DNA of 64,000 bases, taken from positions 930,001 through 994,000 of the forward strand of contig NZ_OY781114.1 in the NCBI RefSeq assembly GCF_963676485.1, in the 5' to 3' direction. A program made the translations under genes and the position numbers. The notes under the pieces are model-generated. The model did not search any database. It was not told the DNA's origin and worked only from the letters and a program-made list of their open reading frames with translations. This stretch comes from an uncultured Cohaesibacter sp. Lineage in GTDB: Bacteria > Pseudomonadota > Alphaproteobacteria > Rhizobiales > Cohaesibacteraceae. Below, one piece after another: positions 36,290 through 45,526 of the stretch. How positions within the stretch are numbered: the first letter of the stretch is position 1; each line of letters begins with the position of its first letter.

Positions 36290-36317
36290 AAAGGCCGGAG
36301 CAATCCGGCCTTTATTC
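36290..36317 (+). terminator. Intrinsic terminator after cycM
   Basis: AAAGGCCGGA (36290-36299) pairs with TCCGGCCTTT (36304-36313) around GCAA, then ATTCTT. Confidence 0.88.
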
Positions 36318-36472
36318 TTCTGGGCTCTTTCTTCTTCCTGGCTCCTTTTGCTGCCCCTTTGGGCTTTCAGATATATTTTCTTGCAGCCACCATCTGGCGT
36401 CAGGTGCACTTCTTTGATTTATTAGCGCTAATTTTGTACGATACTGGCCTAGAATCCTTGAAAGGGGCCTCT

Positions 36473-37087
36473 ATGGAACGCTCACAACATCAAGCGCTCG
36501 TCATTATTGATGTTCAGAATGATTTCTGCCCCGGCGGTGCTCTGGCTGTGGCCGGTGGCGATGAGATCATCTCCAAGATCAATCAGATGCAACAAAGCTA
36601 CGCGCGTATCGTTCTTACGCAGGATTGGCACCCGGCCTCACATCGCTCTTTTGCCAGCGCTCATCAAGACAAGGCCCCCTATGATATGGTGCAAATGCCC
36701 TATGGGGACCAGATTCTCTGGCCCGATCACTGTGTTCAGGGCTCTTCTGGCGCGGCTTTCCATGCTGATCTTGAGACAGACAAGGCCGACCTGATCCTGC
36801 GCAAAGGCACCAACCCGCTGATCGATAGCTATTCGGCCTTTTTCGAAAATGACCATCATACAACGACGGGGCTTGAAGGCTATTTTCGCGACAGGGGCGT
36901 GGTTTCCCTGCTTTTCGTAGGACTTGCGACCGACTTCTGCGTGCGCTATTCGGCTATAGACGCTGCCAAGCTCGGGTTTGATGTGTCGGTCGATCTTTCC
37001 GCATGCCGCGCCATTGACCTCAATGGTTCGCTCAAGGATGCTTTGGACGATATGCGAGCCCATAATATCCACATCATTGGCCAATAG
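36473..37087 (+). CDS. pncA: Nicotinamidase
   Basis: 204 residues from ATG 36473 (AAAGGGG upstream); a longer frame starting in the cycM terminator is rejected. Isochorismatase-fold motifs are present: LVIIDVQNDFCPGGAL with the catalytic Asp, metal-site DWHPASHRSF, KGTNPLIDSYSAF with the catalytic Lys, and GLATDFCVRYSA with the nucleophilic Cys. It deamidates nicotinamide to nicotinate in NAD salvage. pncB, the next enzyme of the pathway, follows 84 bases downstream. Confidence 0.95.
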   Translation: MERSQHQALVIIDVQNDFCPGGALAVAGGDEIISKINQMQQSYARIVLTQDWHPASHRSFASAHQDKAPYDMVQMPYGDQILWPDHCVQGSSGAAFHADLETDKADLILRKGTNPLIDSYSAFFENDHHTTTGLEGYFRDRGVVSLLFVGLATDFCVRYSAIDAAKLGFDVSVDLSACRAIDLNGSLKDALDDMRAHNIHIIGQ

Positions 37088-37171
37088 GCTTTCCTATTGC
37101 CAAAGCTTACGCTTGCAACGTGGACCTTGCCGGTCCAGCCTGCCTGCGTATTTGTTCATTCAGGATAGATC

Positions 37172-38467
37172 ATGACCATCGATCTTGCATCTCGCGTTTA
37201 TAGTCACCGCTGGAAAATTGACCCCATCGTCCGCTCGCTTATCGATACGGATTTTTACAAACTTCTGATGGCTCAATCGGTTTTTCACAACAAACCCGAC
37301 GTGCATGTCGAGTTCAGCCTGATCAACCGCTCCCAGGATGTCCCCCTTGCCAAGCTGATCGACGAAAGCGAATTGCGTGCCCAACTTGATTATATTCGCG
37401 GTTTGAAACTCTCTCGCGGCGAGAGCACATGGCTGCGCGGCAACATGTTTTATGGCAAACGGTCGATGTTCCATCCCGATTTCATGGAGTGGTTCGAAAA
37501 TCTCACGCTGCCGCCCTATCATCTGGAGCGGGTGGGTGACCAGTATGAACTGACCTTCGAGGGCTCCTGGCCTGCGGTCATGCTCTGGGAAATTCCCGCC
37601 CTTTCAGTCATCATGGAGCTGCGGTCGCGTGCGGTGTTGCACAAGATGAAGCGGTTTGAGCTGCAAATTCTCTATGCCCGCGCCATGACACGCCTTTGGG
37701 AAAAGGTCGAGCGCCTTCGTGCAATCGGCGATGTGCGGGTTGCCGACTTCGGCACCCGACGGCGCCATTCCTTCCTCTGGCAGGATTGGTGCGTACAGGC
37801 CATGCAGGAAGGACTGGGGGATAATTTCACCGGCACCTCCAACTGTCTCATCGCCATGCGTCGCGAGATGGAAGCCATCGGCACCAATGCCCATGAGCTG
37901 CCGATGGTCTACTCGGCTCTTGCGCAAAATGATGAAGAGCTGGCCTATGCCCCCTATCGGGTTCTGGAAGACTGGCAGCGCGAGCATGATGGCAACCTGC
38001 GCGTGATCCTACCTGATACTTATGGCACCAAGGGCTTTCTCGAACGGGCGCCAGATTGGCTAACCAGTTGGACCGGCATCCGGGTGGATAGCGGCCAGCC
38101 GGAAGAAGCCGCCGAGACAGCCATCAAATGGTGGAAGGATCGCGGCGAAGATCCGCGCAAGAAGCTGATCATCTTCTCCGATGGTCTGGATGTCGATCAG
38201 ATCGGCGCGCTCTATAACAAGTTCCATGGCCGCGTCCGCGTTTCCTTCGGCTGGGGCACGCTGCTGACCAACGACTTCCGAGGGTTGGTGCCCGACGACG
38301 AGCTTTCGCCTTTTTCTTTGGTTTGCAAGGCGGTTTCCGCCAATGGCAGCCCGACCGTCAAGCTTTCGGATAATCCGAACAAGGCCATGGGGCCTGTTGA
38401 CGAGATCGCTCGCTATAAGCGTGTGTTCAATGTTGGTGAACAGAAGCCCATGGATGTAATAGTATAA
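37172..38467 (+). CDS. pncB: Nicotinate phosphoribosyltransferase
   Basis: 431 residues; AGGA lies upstream of the ATG. Typical motifs are LIDTDFYKLLMAQ near the N-terminus, FGTRRRHSF containing the histidine that is phosphorylated during ATP-assisted catalysis, TGTSN, and RVDSGQP with the phosphoribosyl-binding region IFSDGLDVDQI. It joins nicotinate to PRPP, giving nicotinate mononucleotide. Pairing with pncA makes this a two-gene Preiss-Handler salvage operon. Confidence 0.96.
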   Translation: MTIDLASRVYSHRWKIDPIVRSLIDTDFYKLLMAQSVFHNKPDVHVEFSLINRSQDVPLAKLIDESELRAQLDYIRGLKLSRGESTWLRGNMFYGKRSMFHPDFMEWFENLTLPPYHLERVGDQYELTFEGSWPAVMLWEIPALSVIMELRSRAVLHKMKRFELQILYARAMTRLWEKVERLRAIGDVRVADFGTRRRHSFLWQDWCVQAMQEGLGDNFTGTSNCLIAMRREMEAIGTNAHELPMVYSALAQNDEELAYAPYRVLEDWQREHDGNLRVILPDTYGTKGFLERAPDWLTSWTGIRVDSGQPEEAAETAIKWWKDRGEDPRKKLIIFSDGLDVDQIGALYNKFHGRVRVSFGWGTLLTNDFRGLVPDDELSPFSLVCKAVSANGSPTVKLSDNPNKAMGPVDEIARYKRVFNVGEQKPMDVIV

Positions 38468-38495
38468 AACCCTTTTGATTTTGGAGTGATTTTTA

Positions 38496-38972
38496 ATGGC
38501 AGGCAAGAAGAGTTCAAAGGTGCGCGTTCAGGAAGCAATTGATGCTTTGGGTCTGGATAGCGAAGTGGTCACCATGCCGGATACAACGCGCACTGCCGAG
38601 GATGCGGCTGCTGCTTGTGGCTGTGACGTGGACCAAATCGTCAAGAGCCTTATTTTCGAACGTCATGACAACCAGCATCTGGTGCTTCTGCTGATTGCGG
38701 GGAGCAACAGGGCTGACATGGACCTTGCCGCCGAAGTGATTGGTTCCACGCTTGATCGGGCCGATCCGAAAAAAGTGCGTTCTGAAACCGGCTTTGCCAT
38801 TGGAGGCGTCGCGCCAGTGGGCCATCTCTGCCCGATGGAAGTCTATATTGACCCGCATCTGCTCACGTTTGAGACAGTCTGGGCAGCGGCCGGTGCGCCC
38901 AATGCCGTGTTCAAGGTTGCATCGCAGGCTCTGATGAAGGCGACGGATGCCAAGCTGCTCAGCGCAGCCTGA
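38496..38972 (+). CDS. YbaK/EbsC family aminoacyl-tRNA deacylase
   Basis: 158 residues; GGAG lies eight bases before the ATG. The YbaK fold is visible, with the conserved catalytic lysine in DQIVKSLIFE and the GGVAPVGHL and FKVASQALM motifs. Members hydrolyse mischarged tRNAs such as Cys-tRNAPro or Ala-tRNAPro in trans. The sub-family (YbaK, ProX or YeaK) cannot be set by eye. It begins 28 bases after pncB and may share its transcript. Confidence 0.9.
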   Translation: MAGKKSSKVRVQEAIDALGLDSEVVTMPDTTRTAEDAAAACGCDVDQIVKSLIFERHDNQHLVLLLIAGSNRADMDLAAEVIGSTLDRADPKKVRSETGFAIGGVAPVGHLCPMEVYIDPHLLTFETVWAAAGAPNAVFKVASQALMKATDAKLLSAA

Positions 38973-39305
38973 AATCGGCATGATGATTGACATCATTACG
39001 AAAATTTCACGGAATTTGGCAAAAATAGCCATATTCCGGTCCAATTACTTTGAGCATTTTCATCATATGATGCGTTGATCTGATTAAGATGGCGTTTGCC
39101 TTAAATTGCGGCTACTCGACCATTGTCAGCTTTGCTAAGGTGGTCCCAATCGGATTCATATCGAATGACCGGTCAGGGCATCCCTTTCGGGCATGATTGC
39201 CCTCACTTGGGTCTGGATATGCGACGCAATCATTGAACGACACTTCTTCACGGCCTAGCGCATCAGCGCAATACCGAACGAAGAAGGTGCCACAGGAGAA
39301 ACAGA
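38973..39305. other. Intergenic region upstream of yejA
   Basis: About 330 bases without a gene. A TTGACA at 38987-38992 lacks a matching -10 element. The region presumably carries the yej promoter. Confidence 0.45.
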
Positions 39306-41270
39306 GTGTCTCAATCTTTACCTAGTCGCGGCCTTTCAGCCCTTCGAGCCTGGTTCCTTTCCATTGCGCTATTGTCAACGGGCGCACTCAACCTGATCGA
39401 TGGAGACGGCACAGCCAGCGCGGTAGAATTCGAGACATGGGTCAATGGTTCCTCCCTGATGGGTGAACCGAAGTATAAAGGCGACTTTGCCCATTTTGAT
39501 TATGTCAACGCCGATGCCCCCAAAGGGGGCGAGGTGCGCCTGGCAACAACAGGCAGCTTTGACAGCTTTAATCCGGTCATTCCAAAGGGAGAGGCAGCCG
39601 CGGGCCTGAATTTGATCGGCACCAACATGATCTACGAGTCACTGATGGTTCCCTCCTATGATGAAATTTCCTCCGACTATGGGCTCCTGGCAGAAGCCAT
39701 GTATGTCGGTCCCGACTATAAATATGTGAAATACCGCCTGCGCAAAGAAGCCCGTTGGCAAGATGGAAAGCCAGTAACGGCGGAAGACGTTGTCTGGTCT
39801 TTCCAGAAAATGACCGAACTCAATCCCCAGCAGAAATTCTATTTCGGTCACGTAGCCAAAGCCGAAGTGACAGGTGAGCGGGAAGTGACTTTCACCTTCG
39901 ACAAGGGCGGCAACCGCGAGCTGCCGCATATTGTGGGTGAACTCAAGGTCATGCCGAAGCACTGGTGGACCGGCAAGGATGCGAATGGCAAGCAGCGGGA
40001 TATTTCCCACGGCACACTCGAGCCGATCATGGGCTCCGCTCCTTATCGCATCAAAAGCTTTTCGCCAGGCAAATATGTGGAGTATGAAAGGGTTCCCGAC
40101 TATTGGGGCAAAGATCTGAATGTCCGCATCGGAACCAACAATTTCGATATTGTCCGCTTTGAGTATTTCCGTGACACAACAGTCCTTTTTGAAGCTTTCA
40201 AGACGGGAGCTTATGACTTCCGGGTTGAAACCACGGCCAAGACATGGGCAACGGGCTATGATTTTGATGCGGTAAAAGAGGGCAAAGTCATCAAGGCTGT
40301 GATTCCAGATGAATCCTCTGGCGTCATGGTGGGCTTCATTCCGAACCTGCGGCGCGAGAAATTCCAAGACCCGAAGGTTCGTGAAGCACTCAATTACGTG
40401 TTCAATTTCGAGGAAATGAACCGCACGCTTTTCTATGATCAGTATAGCCGCATCAATAGCTATTTCTTCGGCTCCAAACTGGCTTCTTCAGGCAAGGCCA
40501 AGGGGGCGGTGCTTGATCTTCTGGAGCCCCTGCGCGACCAGATCCCGGCCTCGGCCTTTGAGCCTTACACCAACCCCAAAGTGGAAAGCCGCGAAGACCT
40601 GCGCGATAATCTCAAGAAGGCTCTGGCTCTCTTCAAGGAAGCCGGCTGGGAACCTCGCACCGAAGTAGACGAGGATAAGCGCGACGATGGTTTCCTGCAC
40701 AAGATCATGGTGGCTGTGGGCCTCGCCAGTGACCCGACGAGAATCGTCATGCGCAACGCAAAGGGCAAAGCCTTCGAGATCGAATATCTACTCAATGGCG
40801 GCGCCTTCGAGCGCGTAGCCCTGCGCCTGCAGGCATCGCTGGAGCGCGTTGGCATCAAGCTGATCCCGCGTGTGGTGGACAGCGCCCAATATGTCAACCG
40901 CGTACGCAACCGCGATTATGACATGATCTATCTTGGCTGGGGGCAGAGCCTGTCTCCGGGCAATGAACAGCGCGAATTTTTTGGATCCGCTTCGGCAGAC
41001 CGGGATGGCTCGGCCAACTATGCGGGCATCAAAAACCCGGCTGTGGACGCTCTGATTGACAAGATCGTCTATGCGAAGGATCGCAAAGGCCTCGTTGCTG
41101 CTGTCAAAGCAATGGACCGGGTTCTTCTATCCAACCATTATATCGTTCCCGGTTGGACCATGCCCGCAACGCGCATTGCTTATTGGAGCAAGTTCGAGCA
41201 TCCCGATCCCCTGCCGATGATGACGACAGGCTTCCCCAACATCTGGTGGTCCAGCGAAGCGACACAATAG
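39306..41270 (+). CDS. yejA: Family 5 extracellular solute-binding protein (YejA type)
   Basis: 654 residues from GTG 39306, preceded by AGGAG. A signal peptide ends near ASA (about residue 39). The SBP_bac_5 domain follows: YKGDFAHFDYVNADAPKGGEVRLATTGSFDSFNP is the YejA-type opening, and YRLRKEARWQDGKPVTAEDVVWSF and NGGAFERVALRLQASLERVGI are the peptide-binding-family signatures. In E. coli the Yej system imports microcin C and oligopeptides. The permease and ATPase genes yejBEF follow after a 330-base gap with a hairpin. Confidence 0.92.
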   Translation: MSQSLPSRGLSALRAWFLSIALLSTGALNLIDGDGTASAVEFETWVNGSSLMGEPKYKGDFAHFDYVNADAPKGGEVRLATTGSFDSFNPVIPKGEAAAGLNLIGTNMIYESLMVPSYDEISSDYGLLAEAMYVGPDYKYVKYRLRKEARWQDGKPVTAEDVVWSFQKMTELNPQQKFYFGHVAKAEVTGEREVTFTFDKGGNRELPHIVGELKVMPKHWWTGKDANGKQRDISHGTLEPIMGSAPYRIKSFSPGKYVEYERVPDYWGKDLNVRIGTNNFDIVRFEYFRDTTVLFEAFKTGAYDFRVETTAKTWATGYDFDAVKEGKVIKAVIPDESSGVMVGFIPNLRREKFQDPKVREALNYVFNFEEMNRTLFYDQYSRINSYFFGSKLASSGKAKGAVLDLLEPLRDQIPASAFEPYTNPKVESREDLRDNLKKALALFKEAGWEPRTEVDEDKRDDGFLHKIMVAVGLASDPTRIVMRNAKGKAFEIEYLLNGGAFERVALRLQASLERVGIKLIPRVVDSAQYVNRVRNRDYDMIYLGWGQSLSPGNEQREFFGSASADRDGSANYAGIKNPAVDALIDKIVYAKDRKGLVAAVKAMDRVLLSNHYIVPGWTMPATRIAYWSKFEHPDPLPMMTTGFPNIWWSSEATQ

Positions 41271-41601
41271 ACGACCATTCTTCCATGGGCCTTTTGATGA
41301 CAAAGGGCCCTTGGAACGGTGCCTTTTCCTTGCGGAAGCACCATCAAGGCCCAGGCATGGGCCAAAGACCGCTCAAACAGGATGGAATGGTGGACAGGAG
41401 GCTCTCTCTTTCGTCTTTTGAGCAATTCGGTAACCAAATTCTGATTTATGGTTACCAAAGGGTTATGGCTCAGATGGGCGCGCGACAACGCACCCGGCCC
41501 CCTCAATAAGGCAGAGCCTCAACGGGTAGAAGCCCGATAGAGACCAAACAAAACCGGCCTGCAACGAGACAGAAAGCCGGACCAGAGGATGGAGAGACTT
41601 T
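41271..41601. other. Gap between yejA and yejB with hairpins
   Basis: About 330 bases without a gene inside an otherwise compact operon. GGGCCTTTTG (41287-41296) pairs with CAAAGGGCCC (41301-41310) with one wobble right after yejA. CCGGC (41554-41558) and GCCGG (41576-41580) form a smaller stem before yejB. Neither has a T tract, so they may be processing or attenuation elements. Confidence 0.5.
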
Positions 41602-42708
41602 TTGGGCGCTTATATTCTGCGACGTCTCCTCTTGATCATTCCGACATTGGTCGGGATCATGGCAATCAATTTCGCGGTTATCCAGTTTGCCCCCGGCGGG
41701 CCGGTTGAACGCGTTATTGCTCAGATCACCGGCACCGACGTGTCCGCGACAGCCCGCATTTCGGGCAGCGGCAGCGATTTTGCCGGAACAGGAGCTGGTG
41801 GTGGCGGCGGTGAGGATATTACCTCCAAATATCGCGGCGCACAGGGGCTGGACCCGGACTTCATCAAGGATCTTGAAAAGCAATTCGGCTTTGACAAGCC
41901 CCCTCTGGAACGTTTCCTCGACATGATAGGCAGCTACGCTACCTTCGATTTCGGCACCAGCTATTTCCGCGACATCAGCGTATTGCAGCTGGTCAAGGAA
42001 AAGATGCCGGTTTCCATTTCGCTCGGCCTCTGGATGACGCTGATCTCCTACATGATCTCCATTCCGCTGGGTATTCGCAAGGCGGTTACCGATGGCTCCA
42101 AGTTCGATGTATGGACCAGCGCGGTCGTCATCGTGGGCTATGCCATTCCGGGCTTCCTGTTTGCCGTTCTGCTGATCGTGCTGTTTGCTGGCGGCTCTTT
42201 CTTCGACCTGTTCCCCCTGCGCGGACTGGTCTCCGACAATTTCGCAGATCTGAGCTGGTGGCAAAAGATCCTCGACTATTTCTGGCATCTGGCCTTGCCG
42301 CTTACGGCCATGGCCCTTTCCGCCTTTGCCACCACAACGCTTCTAACCAAGAACTCTTTTCTTGATGAAATCCGCAAGCAATATGTCGTCACCGCGCGGG
42401 CCAAGGGGCTCACCGAGCGTCAGGTGCTGTATGGCCATGTGTTCCGCAATGCCATGCTCATCATCATTGCCGGTTTCCCCGGCGCCTTCATTGGCTCCTT
42501 CTTTGGCGGCTCGTTGCTGATCGAGACGATCTTTTCTCTTGATGGACTGGGGCTTTTATCCTTTGAGAGCGTGATCAACCGCGATTATGCCGTTGTCTTT
42601 GCCACGCTTTATATTTTCTCTCTGATGGGCCTGCTCATCAGTCTTGTGTCCGATATCACCTATATGCTCATCGATCCACGGATCGATTTCGAGAGTCGGG
42701 AGGTATAG
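41602..42708 (+). CDS. yejB: Microcin C/oligopeptide ABC transporter permease YejB
   Basis: 368 residues from TTG 41602, with GGAGAG upstream. The DppB/OppB-type opening is [35 protein letters not shown] glycine/serine-rich periplasmic insert (about 50-75) follows, then the permease domain with [25 protein letters not shown] as the cytoplasmic EAA loop. It forms the inner-membrane channel with YejE. Only two bases separate it from yejE. Confidence 0.93.
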   Translation: MGAYILRRLLLIIPTLVGIMAINFAVIQFAPGGPVERVIAQITGTDVSATARISGSGSDFAGTGAGGGGGEDITSKYRGAQGLDPDFIKDLEKQFGFDKPPLERFLDMIGSYATFDFGTSYFRDISVLQLVKEKMPVSISLGLWMTLISYMISIPLGIRKAVTDGSKFDVWTSAVVIVGYAIPGFLFAVLLIVLFAGGSFFDLFPLRGLVSDNFADLSWWQKILDYFWHLALPLTAMALSAFATTTLLTKNSFLDEIRKQYVVTARAKGLTERQVLYGHVFRNAMLIIIAGFPGAFIGSFFGGSLLIETIFSLDGLGLLSFESVINRDYAVVFATLYIFSLMGLLISLVSDITYMLIDPRIDFESREV

Positions 42709-42710
42709 GG

Positions 42711-43850
42711 ATGAGCAACAAAGACATGACAAAACCATCCAAGCCCAGTTTCCATGAGCGCCTTTCGCCAATCAACAAGAGGCGCCTCAAGAATTTCAAG
42801 GCCAACAGACGTGGCTATATTTCGCTATGGCTGTTTCTCATCCTGTTTTTTCTCACGCTGTTTGCCGAATTGATTGCCAACGACAAGCCGCTGCTCGTCT
42901 CCTACAAGGGCGAAATCCTCTCGCCTCTGATGACGGATTATCCGGAAACCAAATTTGGCGGTTTCTTGCCGGTAACCGACTATCGTGATCCGTTCATTCA
43001 AGACGAGATTGACGCAAACGGCTGGATATTGTGGGCTCCAATCCGCTACAGCTACAAGACCGTCAATATGGATCTGCCCGTGCCAGCCCCTGCCCCGCCA
43101 AGCTGGATGCTTGATAAAGAGGTGCGCTGCGCCCCCTTTGACAAGGGCGTCAATGATCGCAACTGCACCATTGGCAACTGGAACTGGATCGGCACCGACG
43201 ATCAGGGACGTGACGTGTTGGCGCGCCTCATCTATGGCTTCCGCATATCGGTGCTGTTCGGGCTGACGCTGACTTTCTTCTCCTCGATCATCGGGGTGAC
43301 GGCGGGCGCTGTGCAGGGCTATTTTGGCGGCCTCACGGACCTCATCTTCCAACGCTTCATCGAAATCTGGACCTCGGTGCCACAGCTCTATCTGCTGCTC
43401 ATTATCGCGGCCATCATCACGCCAAGCTTCTGGATCCTGCTCTCCATCCTGTTGCTCTTCAGTTGGGTTGCGCTTGTCGGCGTGGTGCGGGCCGAATTCC
43501 TGCGTGCGCGCAATTTCGAATATGTTTCAGCGGCGCGGGCGTTGGGCGTGTCCAACCGAACGATCATGCTCAGGCATCTGTTGCCCAACGCCATGGTGGC
43601 GACGCTGACCTTCATGCCCTTTATTCTCAATGGGTCCATCACGACGCTGACATCGCTGGATTTCCTTGGCTTCGGCCTGCCGCCCGGCTCTCCCTCCCTT
43701 GGTGAATTGCTGGCGCAGGGCAAAAAGAATATCGAAGCCCCGTGGCTCGGGATCACCGGCTTCCTATCCATTTCCATTATGCTGAGTCTGTTGATTTTCA
43801 TCGGCGAAGCGGTGCGCGATGCCTTCGATCCGCGCAAGACATTTCATTAA
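42711..43850 (+). CDS. yejE: Microcin C/oligopeptide ABC transporter permease YejE
   Basis: 379 residues. An N-terminal OppC_N helix (about 33-53) is followed by a large periplasmic loop with YejE-specific sequence (YPETKFGGFLPVTDYRDP) and the permease core (NWIGTDDQGRDVLARLIYGFR; EAA loop FEYVSAARALGVSNRTIMLRHLLPNAM). It pairs with YejB. The stop is followed by AAGGAGG for yejF. Confidence 0.94.
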   Translation: MSNKDMTKPSKPSFHERLSPINKRRLKNFKANRRGYISLWLFLILFFLTLFAELIANDKPLLVSYKGEILSPLMTDYPETKFGGFLPVTDYRDPFIQDEIDANGWILWAPIRYSYKTVNMDLPVPAPAPPSWMLDKEVRCAPFDKGVNDRNCTIGNWNWIGTDDQGRDVLARLIYGFRISVLFGLTLTFFSSIIGVTAGAVQGYFGGLTDLIFQRFIEIWTSVPQLYLLLIIAAIITPSFWILLSILLLFSWVALVGVVRAEFLRARNFEYVSAARALGVSNRTIMLRHLLPNAMVATLTFMPFILNGSITTLTSLDFLGFGLPPGSPSLGELLAQGKKNIEAPWLGITGFLSISIMLSLLIFIGEAVRDAFDPRKTFH

Positions 43851-43862
43851 GGAGGGAAGCCC

Positions 43863-45506
43863 ATGACCAAGCCCCATTCTTCTTCACCGCTTCTTTCCGT
43901 CAAGGATCTGTCTGTCGCCTTCATGCAGGATGGCGAAGAACAGTTGGCCGTGGACCGCATTTCCTTTGATCTGGAGAAAGGTGAGACCATGGCGCTGGTG
44001 GGCGAGTCCGGTTCGGGCAAGTCTGTTTCAGCGCTGTCGATCCTCAAGCTGTTGCCATACCCGTCAGCCTCTCACCCCTCTGGTGAGGTTTTGTTCGATG
44101 GCAAAGACCTGCTCCATGCGCCAGACAAGACCCTGCGCTCGGTGCGGGGCAACCGCATCTCAATGATTTTTCAGGAGCCCATGAGCTCGCTGAATCCGCT
44201 CCACACGGTAGAAAAGCAGATCGGCGAAGTGCTCTCTATCCATCATGGCATGGGCGAGAAACAGGCGCATGCGCGTGTGCTGGAACTGCTCAATGATGTG
44301 GGCATTCGCGAGCCGGAAAAGCGACTCAAGAGCTACCCCCATCAGCTTTCAGGTGGCCAGCGCCAGCGCGTGATGATCGCCATGGCGCTCGCCAATGAGC
44401 CCGAATTGCTCATCGCAGATGAGCCCACCACGGCGCTCGACGTCACGGTGCAAGCCCAGATCCTCGAGCTTTTGCGCACGCTACAGAAGACCCATGGCAT
44501 GGCGCTGCTCTTCATCACCCATGATCTGGGCATCGTTGAAAAGCTGGCAGACAAGGTCTGCGTCATGACCAAGGGACGGATTGTCGAGCACGGCCCGACC
44601 GAACAGATCTTCGCCAACCCATCTCATGCCTATACCAAGCATCTGCTCAATTCCGAGCCAAGTGGTCGGGCGCTCCCGGTGGCCGATGATGCCCCTATCG
44701 TACTACAAACCGATGATCTCAAGGTATGGTTCCCGATCAAGCGTGGCTTCCTGCGCAAGACCGATGGCTATATCAAGGCGGTGGATGGCATCTCCCTTGC
44801 CATTCGATCCGGCGAGACTTTGGGCATTGTGGGCGAATCCGGCTCGGGCAAGACCACGCTGGGGCTCGCCCTGTTGCGCATGATTTCATCGGAAGGCCCG
44901 ATCGTGTTCCAGGGCAACTCTCTTGATGGTCTCAACAGCAAGGCCATGCGGGACAAACGTGGCGACTTGCAAATCGTCTTTCAGGATCCGTTCGGCTCTC
45001 TTTCGCCGCGCATGTCCATCGCCCAGATTGTTGACGAGGGGCTTGCGATCCATGCGCCGCAACTCAACGAGAAAGAGCGCGACGCCAAGGTTGTCGCCGT
45101 TCTGAAGGAAGTGGGCATCGATCCGGAAACACGTCATCGCTATCCGCACGAATTTTCCGGCGGACAACGCCAGCGTATTTCCATCGCGCGCGCCATGGTG
45201 CTGGAGCCAAAATTCGTCATGCTGGACGAGCCGACCAGCGCTCTGGATATGAGCGTCCAGGCTCAGGTGGTCGATCTGTTGCGCGATCTACAGGCCAAGC
45301 ATAACCTCACCTATCTGTTCATCAGCCATGACCTGAAGGTTGTGAGGGCTCTGTCCAACCGCGTGATTGTCATGCGCAACGGCAAGGTGGTCGAGGAAGG
45401 CACGGTCGAGCGGATATTCGACGCACCCGAGACCGACTATACCAAAGCCCTGATGGCTGCCGCCCTGCGCATGGAAACAGCGCCGGAAGGTGTTGTGGCA
45501 GACTAA
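43863..45506 (+). CDS. yejF: Dual-domain ABC transporter ATPase YejF
   Basis: 547 residues, a fused pair of ABC ATPase domains. Domain 1 (about 9-265) has Walker A GESGSGKS, signature [12 protein letters not shown] and Walker [13 protein letters not shown]. Domain 2 (about 280-535) has [23 protein letters not shown] and [13 protein letters not shown] strong AAGGAGG precedes the ATG. It powers YejBE; the fusion replaces the OppD/OppF pair of other peptide transporters. Confidence 0.95.
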   Translation: MTKPHSSSPLLSVKDLSVAFMQDGEEQLAVDRISFDLEKGETMALVGESGSGKSVSALSILKLLPYPSASHPSGEVLFDGKDLLHAPDKTLRSVRGNRISMIFQEPMSSLNPLHTVEKQIGEVLSIHHGMGEKQAHARVLELLNDVGIREPEKRLKSYPHQLSGGQRQRVMIAMALANEPELLIADEPTTALDVTVQAQILELLRTLQKTHGMALLFITHDLGIVEKLADKVCVMTKGRIVEHGPTEQIFANPSHAYTKHLLNSEPSGRALPVADDAPIVLQTDDLKVWFPIKRGFLRKTDGYIKAVDGISLAIRSGETLGIVGESGSGKTTLGLALLRMISSEGPIVFQGNSLDGLNSKAMRDKRGDLQIVFQDPFGSLSPRMSIAQIVDEGLAIHAPQLNEKERDAKVVAVLKEVGIDPETRHRYPHEFSGGQRQRISIARAMVLEPKFVMLDEPTSALDMSVQAQVVDLLRDLQAKHNLTYLFISHDLKVVRALSNRVIVMRNGKVVEEGTVERIFDAPETDYTKALMAAALRMETAPEGVVAD

Positions 45507-45526
45507 CGAGGCTAAACAGGCGGGGT

